A stretch of DNA of 64,000 nt from assembly GCF_017308975.1 (NCBI RefSeq), contig NZ_JADWPD010000001.1:223602-287601 (forward strand), given 5' to 3'. This stretch comes from Amycolatopsis sp. MtRt-6 (GTDB taxonomy: Bacteria > Actinomycetota > Actinomycetes > Mycobacteriales > Pseudonocardiaceae). Below, piece by piece: positions 1-7,413 of the stretch. The first letter of the stretch is position 1, and each line of letters opens with the position of its first letter. The position numbers and the translations under genes were made by a program. The notes beneath the pieces are model-generated. The model was not told where the DNA came from and ran no database searches. It worked only from the letters and a program-made list of their open reading frames with translations.

Positions 1-132
1 GCGAACCGCGGCGGCGTGCAGCTCGAACAGCTCCCCGAACGCGGCGTCCTCGCCGTTGCGCAGCCGTTGCAGCAGTGCCTGTTCGTCGGATTCCGAGGCC
101 GCTTGTGGCGGCACCGTGCCCAGCTCGGTCAT
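1..132 (-). CDS. ECF-type RNA polymerase sigma factor, N-terminal part
   Basis: Only the first 44 codons lie in the window and the gene runs off the left edge. The protein starts MTELGTVPPQ and contains LLQRLRNGEDAAFGELFELH, the pattern that opens sigma-70 region 2 in ECF factors (LL..(V/L)R.GD..AF..L...H). It should direct RNA polymerase to a small regulon. The ATG at 132 is the first start of the open frame. Any anti-sigma gene would lie outside the window. An imperfect inverted repeat lies upstream at 158-183. The family call is fairly safe, but the exact ECF group cannot be assigned from this fragment. Confidence 0.72.
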   Translation of the reverse strand, partial: MTELGTVPPQAASESDEQALLQRLRNGEDAAFGELFELHAAAVR

Positions 133-267
133 CCGGCCCGGCACCTCCTCCCCGAAGGTCTCCCCATTCGGTCGAATGGAGACACCATACGGAGGGAATC
201 AGCCGTCGTCACCCCTTGTACGCCAGCTGTGACGCCGAAGCACCGGTCCGGGCGAGGGGGACCCCCG

Positions 268-296
268 GTGACCGGGCCCGCGCCGGAGGGTATAGA
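268..296 (+). promoter_or_regulatory. candidate promoter of tRNA-Gly
   Basis: A GTGACC hexamer at 268-273 lies 17 bases ahead of TATAGA at 291-296, which fits a housekeeping sigma-70 promoter. The predicted start would be near 303, about 17 bases before the mature tRNA 5' end. This is pattern matching only. Confidence 0.45.
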
Positions 297-319
297 GTTC
301 TTCCCATCAGCAAGACAAC

Positions 320-392
320 GCGGATGTAGCGCAGCTGGTAGCGCATCACCTTGCCAAGGTGAGGGTCGCGGGTTCGAATCCCGTCATCCGCT
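320..392 (+). tRNA. tRNA-Gly (anticodon GCC)
   Basis: The 73-base cloverleaf has an acceptor stem GCGGATG (320-326) pairing with CATCCGC (385-391), a D arm, a TCACC/GGTGA anticodon stem around the loop TTGCCAA (anticodon GCC, reading GGC and GGU), and a T arm containing GGTTCGAATCC. The discriminator is T and the 3' CCA is not encoded. A terminator follows at once, so it looks like a single-gene transcription unit. I looked for an integrase or a repeated 3' end of this tRNA that would mark an integrated element and saw none. Confidence 0.97.
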
Positions 393-400
393 CAAGATCG

Positions 401-440
401 AGAACCGCTCCCTGGTCCAGCCGGGGAGCGGTTCTTTTTT
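401..440 (+). terminator. intrinsic terminator after tRNA-Gly
   Basis: A perfect 12-bp stem, AGAACCGCTCCC (401-412) with GGGAGCGGTTCT (424-435), is followed by a T run through 440. This is a classic Rho-independent terminator, unusually clear for a high-GC genome. It lies nine bases downstream of the tRNA. Confidence 0.93.
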
Positions 441-465
441 GTTGTCGCCATCACAGCCGCGGCGG

Positions 466-867
466 CTACAGCTCGTAGACGTCCAGGACGGTCGGGGCTA
501 CCGGGGTCAGGTGGGGGTCTTCGCGCTCTGTTACCTGGCCTCGGGCCATTCGGTACACGCGGAAATTGTTGTCGTTCTCCGTGTCCTGGTCGTCCCATGT
601 GTACAAGAGACCGTAGGAGCCCGGGGCAAGTTCGCCCGCTCGGGTGAAGAGCGTGAGGAGTTCGGGGGCCAAGTGGCCGCCGTGCTTGTCGAAGCCCGCG
701 AAGTGGAGCATGGGGATTCCCGCGCTCCAGCGGAGGTCGACCAGGTCGAAGTCGGCCGCGTCGCGGATGGCCCGGTGGACGCGGTCGACCAAGCGCTCCA
801 GGAGCGCCGCGTCGTCGTCGCCGCTCGCGGTCGCCTGGATGGTCACCCAGCCGTGATATTCGAACAC
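466..867 (-). CDS. Imm7-family immunity protein
   Basis: The 133-residue protein begins with a GTG-encoded Met and FEYHGWVTI and ends with a conserved core: GSYGLLYTWDDQD, then NNFRVYRMARGQVTEREDP, then PTVLDVYEL. These features match the Imm7 family, cytoplasmic proteins thought to neutralise polymorphic toxins. There is no signal peptide or membrane segment. An in-frame stop lies just upstream of the GTG, which fixes the start. It is followed 33 bases upstream by a DUF2716 gene on the same strand. No toxin gene is visible nearby, so it looks like an orphan immunity gene. The family call rests on remembered motif patterns. Confidence 0.72.
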   Translation of the reverse strand: MFEYHGWVTIQATASGDDDAALLERLVDRVHRAIRDAADFDLVDLRWSAGIPMLHFAGFDKHGGHLAPELLTLFTRAGELAPGSYGLLYTWDDQDTENDNNFRVYRMARGQVTEREDPHLTPVAPTVLDVYEL

Positions 868-900
868 CCGCGAAACGGTAGCAAGAGATCAACCAGCGGT

Positions 901-1440
901 TCAGCGGGCCAGCGCGGATGGCTTCCCGTCGCGGCGCAGCACGTTCGACAGCACCCCTTCGCCCAGCCGCTCGAACGCCGGCACCAGCTTCTCGCCGAAC
1001 ACGCACAGCGTCCGCTCCCACGGATGCCCGAGCGTGCCGAAGGAGAAGTCCGCGGCCAGGAACAGGTGGTAGTCCGCGCGCGGGAACACCGGCACCGGCC
1101 AGCGGGCGCCCTCGGTCATCAGGTGCGGGCGGACCCGGTAGGACTGGTGCTGCCAGTGCAACGCCCACATCCAGTCGTCCGGGCCGCAGACCTCGCGGAA
1201 CGCGGCCAGCGCGATGGCCGCGACCTGGTGCTCCTCGACCGCGTACGGGCCCAGCCGGAACTCCGCCGACGCGCGATCCAGGGTGCCGGGCGAGAGGTCC
1301 CACGTCCGCGACGGCGCCGGCTCCCGGAACCCCGGCCAGGCGTGGGCGTACGTGCTCGGCCAGAACCCCAGCTTGTCGTACACCCAGTACCAGGCGGGCT
1401 CGTCGACGACACGGGAGACGGCTTCCCAGGCAGCGTTCAC
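901..1440 (-). CDS. DUF2716 family protein
   Basis: The 179-residue soluble protein carries the DUF2716 signature. It has WYWVYDKLGFWPSTYAHAW near the N-terminus, then ALHWQHQSYRVRPH, WPVPVFPRADYHLFLAADFS and GTLGHPWERTLCVFGEKL. Its biochemical role is unknown. I chose the GTG at 1440 because TTGAGGT lies just upstream at ribosome-binding distance. The open frame continues to 1545, but the extra residues do not resemble the family. It sits upstream of the Imm7 gene with a 33-base gap, so the two may be co-transcribed. A 7-bp inverted repeat lies upstream at 1475-1497. Confidence 0.72.
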   Translation of the reverse strand: MNAAWEAVSRVVDEPAWYWVYDKLGFWPSTYAHAWPGFREPAPSRTWDLSPGTLDRASAEFRLGPYAVEEHQVAAIALAAFREVCGPDDWMWALHWQHQSYRVRPHLMTEGARWPVPVFPRADYHLFLAADFSFGTLGHPWERTLCVFGEKLVPAFERLGEGVLSNVLRRDGKPSALAR

Positions 1441-1576
1441 GGTTACGACCTCAAGAAGTTGGCCAGGCACGGAAGAACACGCGAAAGCTTCGTGTTCGGT
1501 CTCCGGTTTGTCCAGTCCCCGTCCGCCCGCCGCGAACTGCGTCACTCATCCGAGTGGATTCTGCCAAGTTGTCACC

Positions 1577-2220
1577 ATGCGGGTCCTCTTCGTCCACGGT
1601 GCGTTCGTCCGCGACGGCGCCTGGTGGTGGCAGCCGACGGCCGACGTGCTCGCCCGGCACGGTCTGCGCAGCTCAGCGGCCGTGCTGCCCAGCTGCGAGG
1701 GCGAGCCGCGCGGGGACCTGTACGCCGACGCCGCGGCCGTCCGCGCCCTGCTCGACGCCTCCGCCGAGCCCGCCGTGCTCGTCGGGCACTCGTACGGCGG
1801 CATGGTGATCACCGAAGCGGGCGACCACCCGGCGGTCCGGCGGCTCGTCTACGTGACGTCGTTCCTGCCGGACGTCGGCGAGGCGCTCGCGGACTTCGGC
1901 ACCGGCGAGCCGGTGCCCGGGAGGAGCTGGTGCGGCCCCTCTTCGCCCAGGATTTCGACGACCGCACCTACGCCGCGGCCGCCGGCCGGCTCACCGCCCA
2001 GAACGAGGCGGTGTTCGGCCAGCCGGCGACCCGGGCGGCGTGGCGGGACGTCCCGTCGACCTACATCGTCTGCGGCGAGGACCGCGCGACGCTGCCCGAG
2101 ACCCAGCGGACCCAGGCGGCGCGCGCCACCGACGTCTTCGAGCTGCCGGTGGCGCACCACCCCTTCGTCACGCGGCCGGACCTGGTGGCCGGCGTGCTCA
2201 GGCCGCGTCCCACAGCGTGA
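1577..2220 (+). pseudogene. alpha/beta hydrolase, frameshifted
   Basis: The first part reads MRVLFVHGAFVRDGAWWW and includes the nucleophile elbow VGHSYGG, ending ADFGTGEPVPG. The C-terminal part, starting EELVRPLFAQDF and holding the late motif VAHHPF (catalytic His), is in a different frame. The switch falls at about 1915-1925. Intact homologues, as I recall them, have roughly 15 more residues at this point, so a short deletion with a frameshift is more likely than a single-base error. If real, the enzyme is dead. If a sequencing fault, it is an esterase-type hydrolase of about 230 residues. The 3' end overlaps the convergent gene at 2198 by 23 bases. Confidence 0.72.
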
Positions 2221-2803
2221 GGAACGCCGACGCCTCGCTGCGGGCCCAGAGCCGCAGCCGTTCGCGGTCGCGGGCGGAGAGCTGGTACTCCTTCGCCCGC
2301 CGGACGTCGATCACCAGCGCCTCGCCGCCGGGCAGGATGTCGGGCATCGCCTGCTCCAGCACCCACAGCGCGAGCTGCGCCGACGCCCTCGTCAGCGGTT
2401 CCTCCTTGAAGTAGAGCCAGGTCGCGTACCGGCGGCCGTCGCTCTTGCGCAGCCCGAGCTGCGGGCTGACGCCGATCTCGAGGTCGCCGATCGCGCACCG
2501 GCCGCGGCCGACCTCGACCAGCCGCGGCGACCTGCGGCCGAGGTAGCGCAGCCAGCCCTCGGCGATCGCCGCGTAGTGCGGTTTCGTGCGCTCGTCGGCG
2601 GCGTTGACGAGGGCGCGCAACGCGACCTCGTCCTGGTTCGCCGCCCGGCCGGACCGCACCGCGTTGGCCGCCCGCCGGTAGTAGTTGAACGCCGCGCGCG
2701 CCGGATCGAGGTACTGACGGCGCTGCCGCCGTACGAACGACGACCGCGACGGCCCGGAACTCGCGCTGTAGCCCACGAACGTGGACAGGGTGATGTAGGC
2801 CAT
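2198..2803 (-). CDS. conserved hypothetical protein
   Basis: I do not recognise this 201-residue protein. It starts MAYITLSTFVGYSASSG, has a basic stretch (FVRRQRRQYLD), and a C-terminal half with WLYFKEEPLTRASAQLALWVLEQ and many Arg/Glu residues. There is no signal peptide or membrane segment. The ATG at 2803 is chosen because GGAGGAAGG lies about nine bases upstream. The open frame extends to 2848 but without better support. It overlaps the broken hydrolase convergently. A LexA-like sequence (2871-2886) and A+T-rich DNA lie in the upstream region that it shares with the divergent membrane protein gene. Confidence 0.62.
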   Translation of the reverse strand: MAYITLSTFVGYSASSGPSRSSFVRRQRRQYLDPARAAFNYYRRAANAVRSGRAANQDEVALRALVNAADERTKPHYAAIAEGWLRYLGRRSPRLVEVGRGRCAIGDLEIGVSPQLGLRKSDGRRYATWLYFKEEPLTRASAQLALWVLEQAMPDILPGGEALVIDVRRAKEYQLSARDRERLRLWARSEASAFLTLWDAA

Positions 2804-3046
2804 GGCCCTGCCTTCCTCCATCACGCCACCCGCGGGTGCGGGCGGCATCTCCCCTGGACAACGCCAATTTTAGAACATACGTACGACAGTTTCCGGGGCC
2901 TGACGGGTGACCTGGATGGGCGCGAAAACGGGTCTCCCGCAAACGCCGGACTTGCGCTACGTTGCCGATCAACCTCAAACCGCAACCTTGCAGGTCGGCC
3001 GTGCGTGCCAGACTGATGCCCCGAACGGTGGATGGGGGTCCAGAGG

Positions 3047-4240
3047 ATGAGCTGGCAGGAAGAGCTTCGCCGTCTTGACGCGGAGCTTGCCGAGGGTCGC
3101 ATCGAGCCGGCTGAGCACCGCAAACAGCGGGACGAGCTGCTCGCGCAGGCCTCCGGTTCGACGGTGCCGTCACCGGTGCCGTCGCCGCTGCGCCGTCCGG
3201 GTGAGACCTGGCGGAGCGCCAACCCGGCGAACCACCCGGCACCCGCCCAGCCGACGCAGCCGGTCCAGCAGGCCCAACCGGTCCAGCAGGTCCAGCAGGT
3301 CCAGCCCGTGCCGCCGATGCTGCCGCCGCAGCGCGTCGAGTCGCCGCGGCCCGCGGTGCCGCCGCCGCCCTGGCAGCGCACCGGCCTGCCGAAGTCGCTG
3401 GCCACCAGCCACGTGCCCGCCATCCCGGACCACATGACGACCGCGCCGAGCCCGGCCGACATCACGCCGACCCGCTACCTGCGCGTCGACGGCCCGGCCG
3501 AGCAGGGACCGGGCAGCCGGTTCCCGCCGATCACGCCCCCCGGCGGCGAATCGCGGCCGGTCCCCGTGCCGGAGGAGCCGGCCGGCAAGCACCGGTGGGC
3601 CACCGGCGGCGAGCCGTCCGAGCGCACCGGGAAGACCTGGCCGTTCCTCGTGCTCGGCGTGCTCGTGGTGGTCGGCATGGTCATCGGCGCGACGATGTGG
3701 CTGGGCGACGACGACCAGCCCAACGCGCTGTCGACGTTCACGCCCGTCGTGACGCAGCCGCCGGCCGCCGCGGCCCAGCCGCAGCTGGAGGACCAGGTGC
3801 CGCCGCTGCCCGGGGTGCAGCACCCGGAGAGCTCCGCGATGTCGCTGGCCCGCGGCCTCGACCTGAAGCTGTACCCGAAGGAAGCCGCCCAGGTCTTCTC
3901 GCAGAACGGCGTCACGCAGTTCGTGTACCGCGCCTCTTCGGCCGGGGAAACCGGGTTCCTCGGCTACGCGATCCCCGCCGAGAACGAGGAAGGCGCGAAG
4001 GCGATCATCAACTACCTGCGCGAGGCGGCCGCGGCCGGCGGGTACTCCCCGATCCCGGCCGACCCGGGCACGGTCACCGGCCGCAACGGCGACCTGCGCA
4101 TGGACGGCACCTGGTACACCTCGGGCAAGGTCGCGATCGTCCTCTGGGCGTCCCAGCCCTTCACCAAGGACAAGAACGAGCTGAAGACCAGCCTCGACAA
4201 CGCCGTGGCGGTGTTCAAGAAGGCGTTGCCGCCGAGTTGA
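3047..4240 (+). CDS. membrane protein with WQEEL (SHOCT-like) N-terminal domain, paralogue 1
   Basis: This 397-residue protein has three parts. A short cytoplasmic helical domain (MSWQEELRRLDAELAEG, residues 1-35) resembles SHOCT modules. A Pro/Gln-rich linker follows, containing repeated PVQQ units. One membrane helix (WPFLVLGVLVVVGMVIGA, about 203-222) precedes an extracytoplasmic domain of about 160 residues with no family I recognise. The ATG at 3047 is preferred over 3032 because it aligns with the start of the paralogue at 10352, and both have a GGGGGT-type ribosome site. The two paralogues bracket the glycan genes between them. The function is unknown. A surface-sensing or scaffold role is only inferred. 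Confidence 0.7.
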   Translation: MSWQEELRRLDAELAEGRIEPAEHRKQRDELLAQASGSTVPSPVPSPLRRPGETWRSANPANHPAPAQPTQPVQQAQPVQQVQQVQPVPPMLPPQRVESPRPAVPPPPWQRTGLPKSLATSHVPAIPDHMTTAPSPADITPTRYLRVDGPAEQGPGSRFPPITPPGGESRPVPVPEEPAGKHRWATGGEPSERTGKTWPFLVLGVLVVVGMVIGATMWLGDDDQPNALSTFTPVVTQPPAAAAQPQLEDQVPPLPGVQHPESSAMSLARGLDLKLYPKEAAQVFSQNGVTQFVYRASSAGETGFLGYAIPAENEEGAKAIINYLREAAAAGGYSPIPADPGTVTGRNGDLRMDGTWYTSGKVAIVLWASQPFTKDKNELKTSLDNAVAVFKKALPPS

Positions 4241-7200
4241 TCACCCCGGCCAGGGTGTCCCTGGCGACGTCCGCGCCGAAGAGGCGGTCCACCACGGTCT
4301 TGCCCTCTTCGGACAGCCGCTGCCACAGCTTGTCGTCGTCGAGCAGGGTGACGATCTCGTCGGCCAGCTCCTGCGCCGTGTCGCCCACGAGGACGTCCCG
4401 GCCGTGGGTCAGGTGCATGCCTTCGGCCGCCAGCGGCGTGGCGACGACCGGGACCCCGTAGCCGAGGCTCTCCCCCAGCTTCCCCTTCACGCCCGCGCCG
4501 AAGCGCAGCGGCGCGACGACCACGCGGGCCTCGCCGTACGCGCTGTCGAGGTTCGGCACCCAGCCGCGGACGACGACGCCGTCGCGGGCGAGGTCGAACA
4601 TCTCCTGCGGCGGGTTGCTGCCGACGATCTGGGCGACCGCGTCCGGACGGCGGCGACGCACCAGCGGCATGATCTCCTCCGCCAGCCAGCGCGCCGCGTC
4701 CCGGTTGGGCAGGTGGTCGAAGCTGCCGACGAACAGCACGCCCGACCGGCCTTCCGGAACCGCCACCGAGCCGTCGGCGTAGTGCACATTGGACAGCACC
4801 TCGACGCGCGCCGAGGGCACGAGCTCGCGCAGCAGCGCACGCTCCACATCGGACACGACGAAGGTGACGTCGGTGGCGCGGGTGAGGCCGAGCTCGGACT
4901 CCCGCAGCACTTCGGCACGCCGGCGCAGCGTCAGCTCTTCGCGCGTGTTGCCCAGTTTCGCGGCCAGGTCGGCCTGGCGGTTGAGCCGGACGAAATGCAG
5001 GTCGACCGTGTCGTAGGCGATGACGCAGTCCGGCGCGTGCTCGCGGACCTGCTCCAGCAGCTGCCAGGCGACGTGCGGCCGCGACAGCACGGCCAGGCTC
5101 AGGTCGGGGCCGGCGTCGCGCAGGAACTCCAGCTGCTCGCCGAGCCCGGTCACCACCGTGACGCCCGCGCGGTACAGCGCACCGGCGTACGGCTCCGGGA
5201 GCGCGTTGTTGAGCGGCATGAACACGACCCGGTGGCCGAGGCCGACGAGCTGTTCGAGGATGCGGAACATCCGCACCGAACCGGAGTCCTTGTCCGGCAT
5301 CGGCACCTGGTGGTCGGCGACGAGCACGGTGCCGCCGCGGTGGCCGTCGGCCGTGCGCTGCCGCCCGGCCCACACCGCGCGCGGGCTCGCCTCGGGGAAG
5401 TGGTCGCGCAGCTGGACGCTCCACTTGTCGACGAAGATGCCGCGGTTGAGCTCCTGGTGGCGCTTGACGCCGGAGGAGACGTCCGTGCCGTTGGTGATGC
5501 CCTCGTGGTGCACGACGACCGACGCGGGCTGGACCATCGTCCGGTACCCGGCCGCCCGCACGGCGAACGCGAGGTCGGTGTCCTCGTAGTACGCGGGCGC
5601 GAAACGCTTGTCGAAGCCGCCGATCCGCTCGAACAGCTCCCGCCGGACGAGCAGGGCCGCGCCCGAGCAGTAGTCGACGTCGCGCAGCGCCTGGTACCAG
5701 GGGGCGTCCGGGTTCTGCAGCCTGCCGTAGTTCCAGCCGGTGCCGTCGGCCCAGATGATGCCGCCGCACTCCTGCAGGCGGCCGTCCGGGTAGACCAGCT
5801 TGGCGCCGACGAGCCCGACGTCCGGCCGCGTTTCGACGACGGCGACCAGCTCGTCGAGCCAGCCCGCGCGGACTTCGGTGTCGTTGTTGAGGAACATGAC
5901 GAAGTCGCCGCGCGCGTGCTCGGCGCCGAGGTTGCAGGCGCCGACGAAACCCAGGTTCTTCGGCGCGCGGACCAGCCGGACCCCGGCGCAGCCGGCCACG
6001 CGGTCCGCGGAGTCGTCGGGCGAGGCGTCGTCGACGACGATGACCTCGAACGGCGTCGACGGCAGGTACCGCTGGATCGAGTCGAGGCAGCCGCGGGTGA
6101 ACCGCCAGTTGCCGTAGACCGGGATGACGACGCTGACGATCGGCTGGTCGCTGGTGGTCACCGCGACCGGGCCGGGCACCGCGACCGGATCGCCGGGCAG
6201 CACCCCGGCGGGCCGGCCGAGCGCCGTCTCGTAGAAGTCGCGGCGGCGGGTGCCGCGGGGCGCGTACCGCTCGATCGCGCCGCGGTACTTCCCGATCGCC
6301 CGCTGGACGAGCGCGGACGTCTCGGCGCGCAGCTTCTCGTTCTCGGCGGCCAGCCTGCCGATGGTCTCGCTGAGGCTGGAGTTGTTGCCGGCCAGCCACT
6401 CCAGCCGTTCGCGGTCGTAGCCCGCCTTGCGCTGGAGCCGGTTCAGCTCGTCGGCCGCGCGCTGCCGGTCTTCGCGGGCGCGTTCGGCCTGCCGGAGCGC
6501 CTCGTCGCGCTCGGCCGAGGCCACGCGCTCGGCCGCGGTGACCTGGGCCAGTTCGCCGGTGAGCCGGGTGACCGACGCCGTCGCCTGGTCACGCTCGGCT
6601 TCGGCGCGGCCCAGCCCGTCGCGCAGCCGGCCCGCCTCGGCGGCGGCGCGGGCGACGAGGGTGAGCTTCGGGTCGATCATCGCCGACGTCGAGGGCACGT
6701 CGATCGGCTCGGCCGAGGCGACGGAGACGAAGTACGTGTGCGGCGCCCCGGCTTCGACGACCCAGCCGTCGGCGTCGTCGGCCCGCATGGTGAGGACCTC
6801 GGCGCCGGTCCCGGCCCCGTTGTCGTGGATCAGCGAGCCGACCGCGACGTTCTGCCGCAGCACCACGACGTGCTCGAAGCTGCCGGACAGCAGCGAGCGG
6901 AACGCGGACTCGGTCAGCTCGTGCACGTGGTACGGGTTCTCGTTGCCGTGGTCGTGCGTGTAGACCTCGATGTCCGGCGTGCTGCAGAGGAACACCCCGC
7001 CCGGCGCGAGCCGGTTGCGGACCAGCGCCATCAGCCGGTCCTGCTCGTCGACGTGCTCGATGGCCTCGAAGCACGTGATGACGTCGAAGACTTCGCCGTC
7101 GAGCGCGTCCGGGTCGGTGATCGAGCCGACCTCGAAGCGGACGTGCGGGTAGCGGGCGCGGGCGTGCTCGACGGTCCGCGGGTCGATCTCCAGCCCGACG

Positions 7201-7403
7201 ACCTCGGCGGCCGACCCGGCGACCAGCGCGGCGCCGTAGCCCTCGCCGCTGGCCAGGTCGAGGACGCGCTTGCCGGCGGTGAACCGGTTCGCGAACGCGT
7301 AGCGGTGGTAGTGCTCGTAGATCACCTGCAGATCGTCGGTCCACGGCACGCACCGCTCGCCGGTCCACTCGATCAGCCGATCACCGCTCGTCCCCTTGCC
7401 CAT
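4215..7403 (-). CDS. trifunctional methyltransferase / GT2 / GT4 glycosyltransferase
   Basis: This 1062-residue protein contains four modules. Residues 1-235 are a SAM-dependent class I methyltransferase (motif I VLDLASGEGYG, 48-57). Residues 255-370 form a charged coiled coil. Residues 420-680 are a GT-A family 2 glycosyltransferase with VSVVIPVYGN, VVDDASPDDS, FLNNDTEV and the base-containing YEDTDLAF. Residues 690-1062 are a GT-B family 4 transferase (LFVGSFDHLPN and FGAGVKGKLGESLGYGVPVV). There are no membrane helices. It probably builds and caps a cell-surface polysaccharide, with the coiled coil setting chain length as in known polymerase-terminator proteins; this is inference. Its 3' end overlaps the gene at 3047 convergently by 26 bases. 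The second methyltransferase lies just upstream. Confidence 0.88.
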   Translation of the reverse strand: MGKGTSGDRLIEWTGERCVPWTDDLQVIYEHYHRYAFANRFTAGKRVLDLASGEGYGAALVAGSAAEVVGLEIDPRTVEHARARYPHVRFEVGSITDPDALDGEVFDVITCFEAIEHVDEQDRLMALVRNRLAPGGVFLCSTPDIEVYTHDHGNENPYHVHELTESAFRSLLSGSFEHVVVLRQNVAVGSLIHDNGAGTGAEVLTMRADDADGWVVEAGAPHTYFVSVASAEPIDVPSTSAMIDPKLTLVARAAAEAGRLRDGLGRAEAERDQATASVTRLTGELAQVTAAERVASAERDEALRQAERAREDRQRAADELNRLQRKAGYDRERLEWLAGNNSSLSETIGRLAAENEKLRAETSALVQRAIGKYRGAIERYAPRGTRRRDFYETALGRPAGVLPGDPVAVPGPVAVTTSDQPIVSVVIPVYGNWRFTRGCLDSIQRYLPSTPFEVIVVDDASPDDSADRVAGCAGVRLVRAPKNLGFVGACNLGAEHARGDFVMFLNNDTEVRAGWLDELVAVVETRPDVGLVGAKLVYPDGRLQECGGIIWADGTGWNYGRLQNPDAPWYQALRDVDYCSGAALLVRRELFERIGGFDKRFAPAYYEDTDLAFAVRAAGYRTMVQPASVVVHHEGITNGTDVSSGVKRHQELNRGIFVDKWSVQLRDHFPEASPRAVWAGRQRTADGHRGGTVLVADHQVPMPDKDSGSVRMFRILEQLVGLGHRVVFMPLNNALPEPYAGALYRAGVTVVTGLGEQLEFLRDAGPDLSLAVLSRPHVAWQLLEQVREHAPDCVIAYDTVDLHFVRLNRQADLAAKLGNTREELTLRRRAEVLRESELGLTRATDVTFVVSDVERALLRELVPSARVEVLSNVHYADGSVAVPEGRSGVLFVGSFDHLPNRDAARWLAEEIMPLVRRRRPDAVAQIVGSNPPQEMFDLARDGVVVRGWVPNLDSAYGEARVVVAPLRFGAGVKGKLGESLGYGVPVVATPLAAEGMHLTHGRDVLVGDTAQELADEIVTLLDDDKLWQRLSEEGKTVVDRLFGADVARDTLAGVINSAATPS

Positions 7404-7413
7404 GGCGGGCAGA

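Noticed and set aside
320..392. tRNA-Gly as an integration (att) site of a mobile element
   Set aside because: No integrase, excisionase or repeated tRNA end was found within the window.
16..2220. 734-residue open frame on the plus strand
   Set aside because: It runs through a tRNA and antisense to two real genes, with low-complexity Arg/Ala composition. Only its last part, in frame with the hydrolase C-terminus, is real coding sequence.
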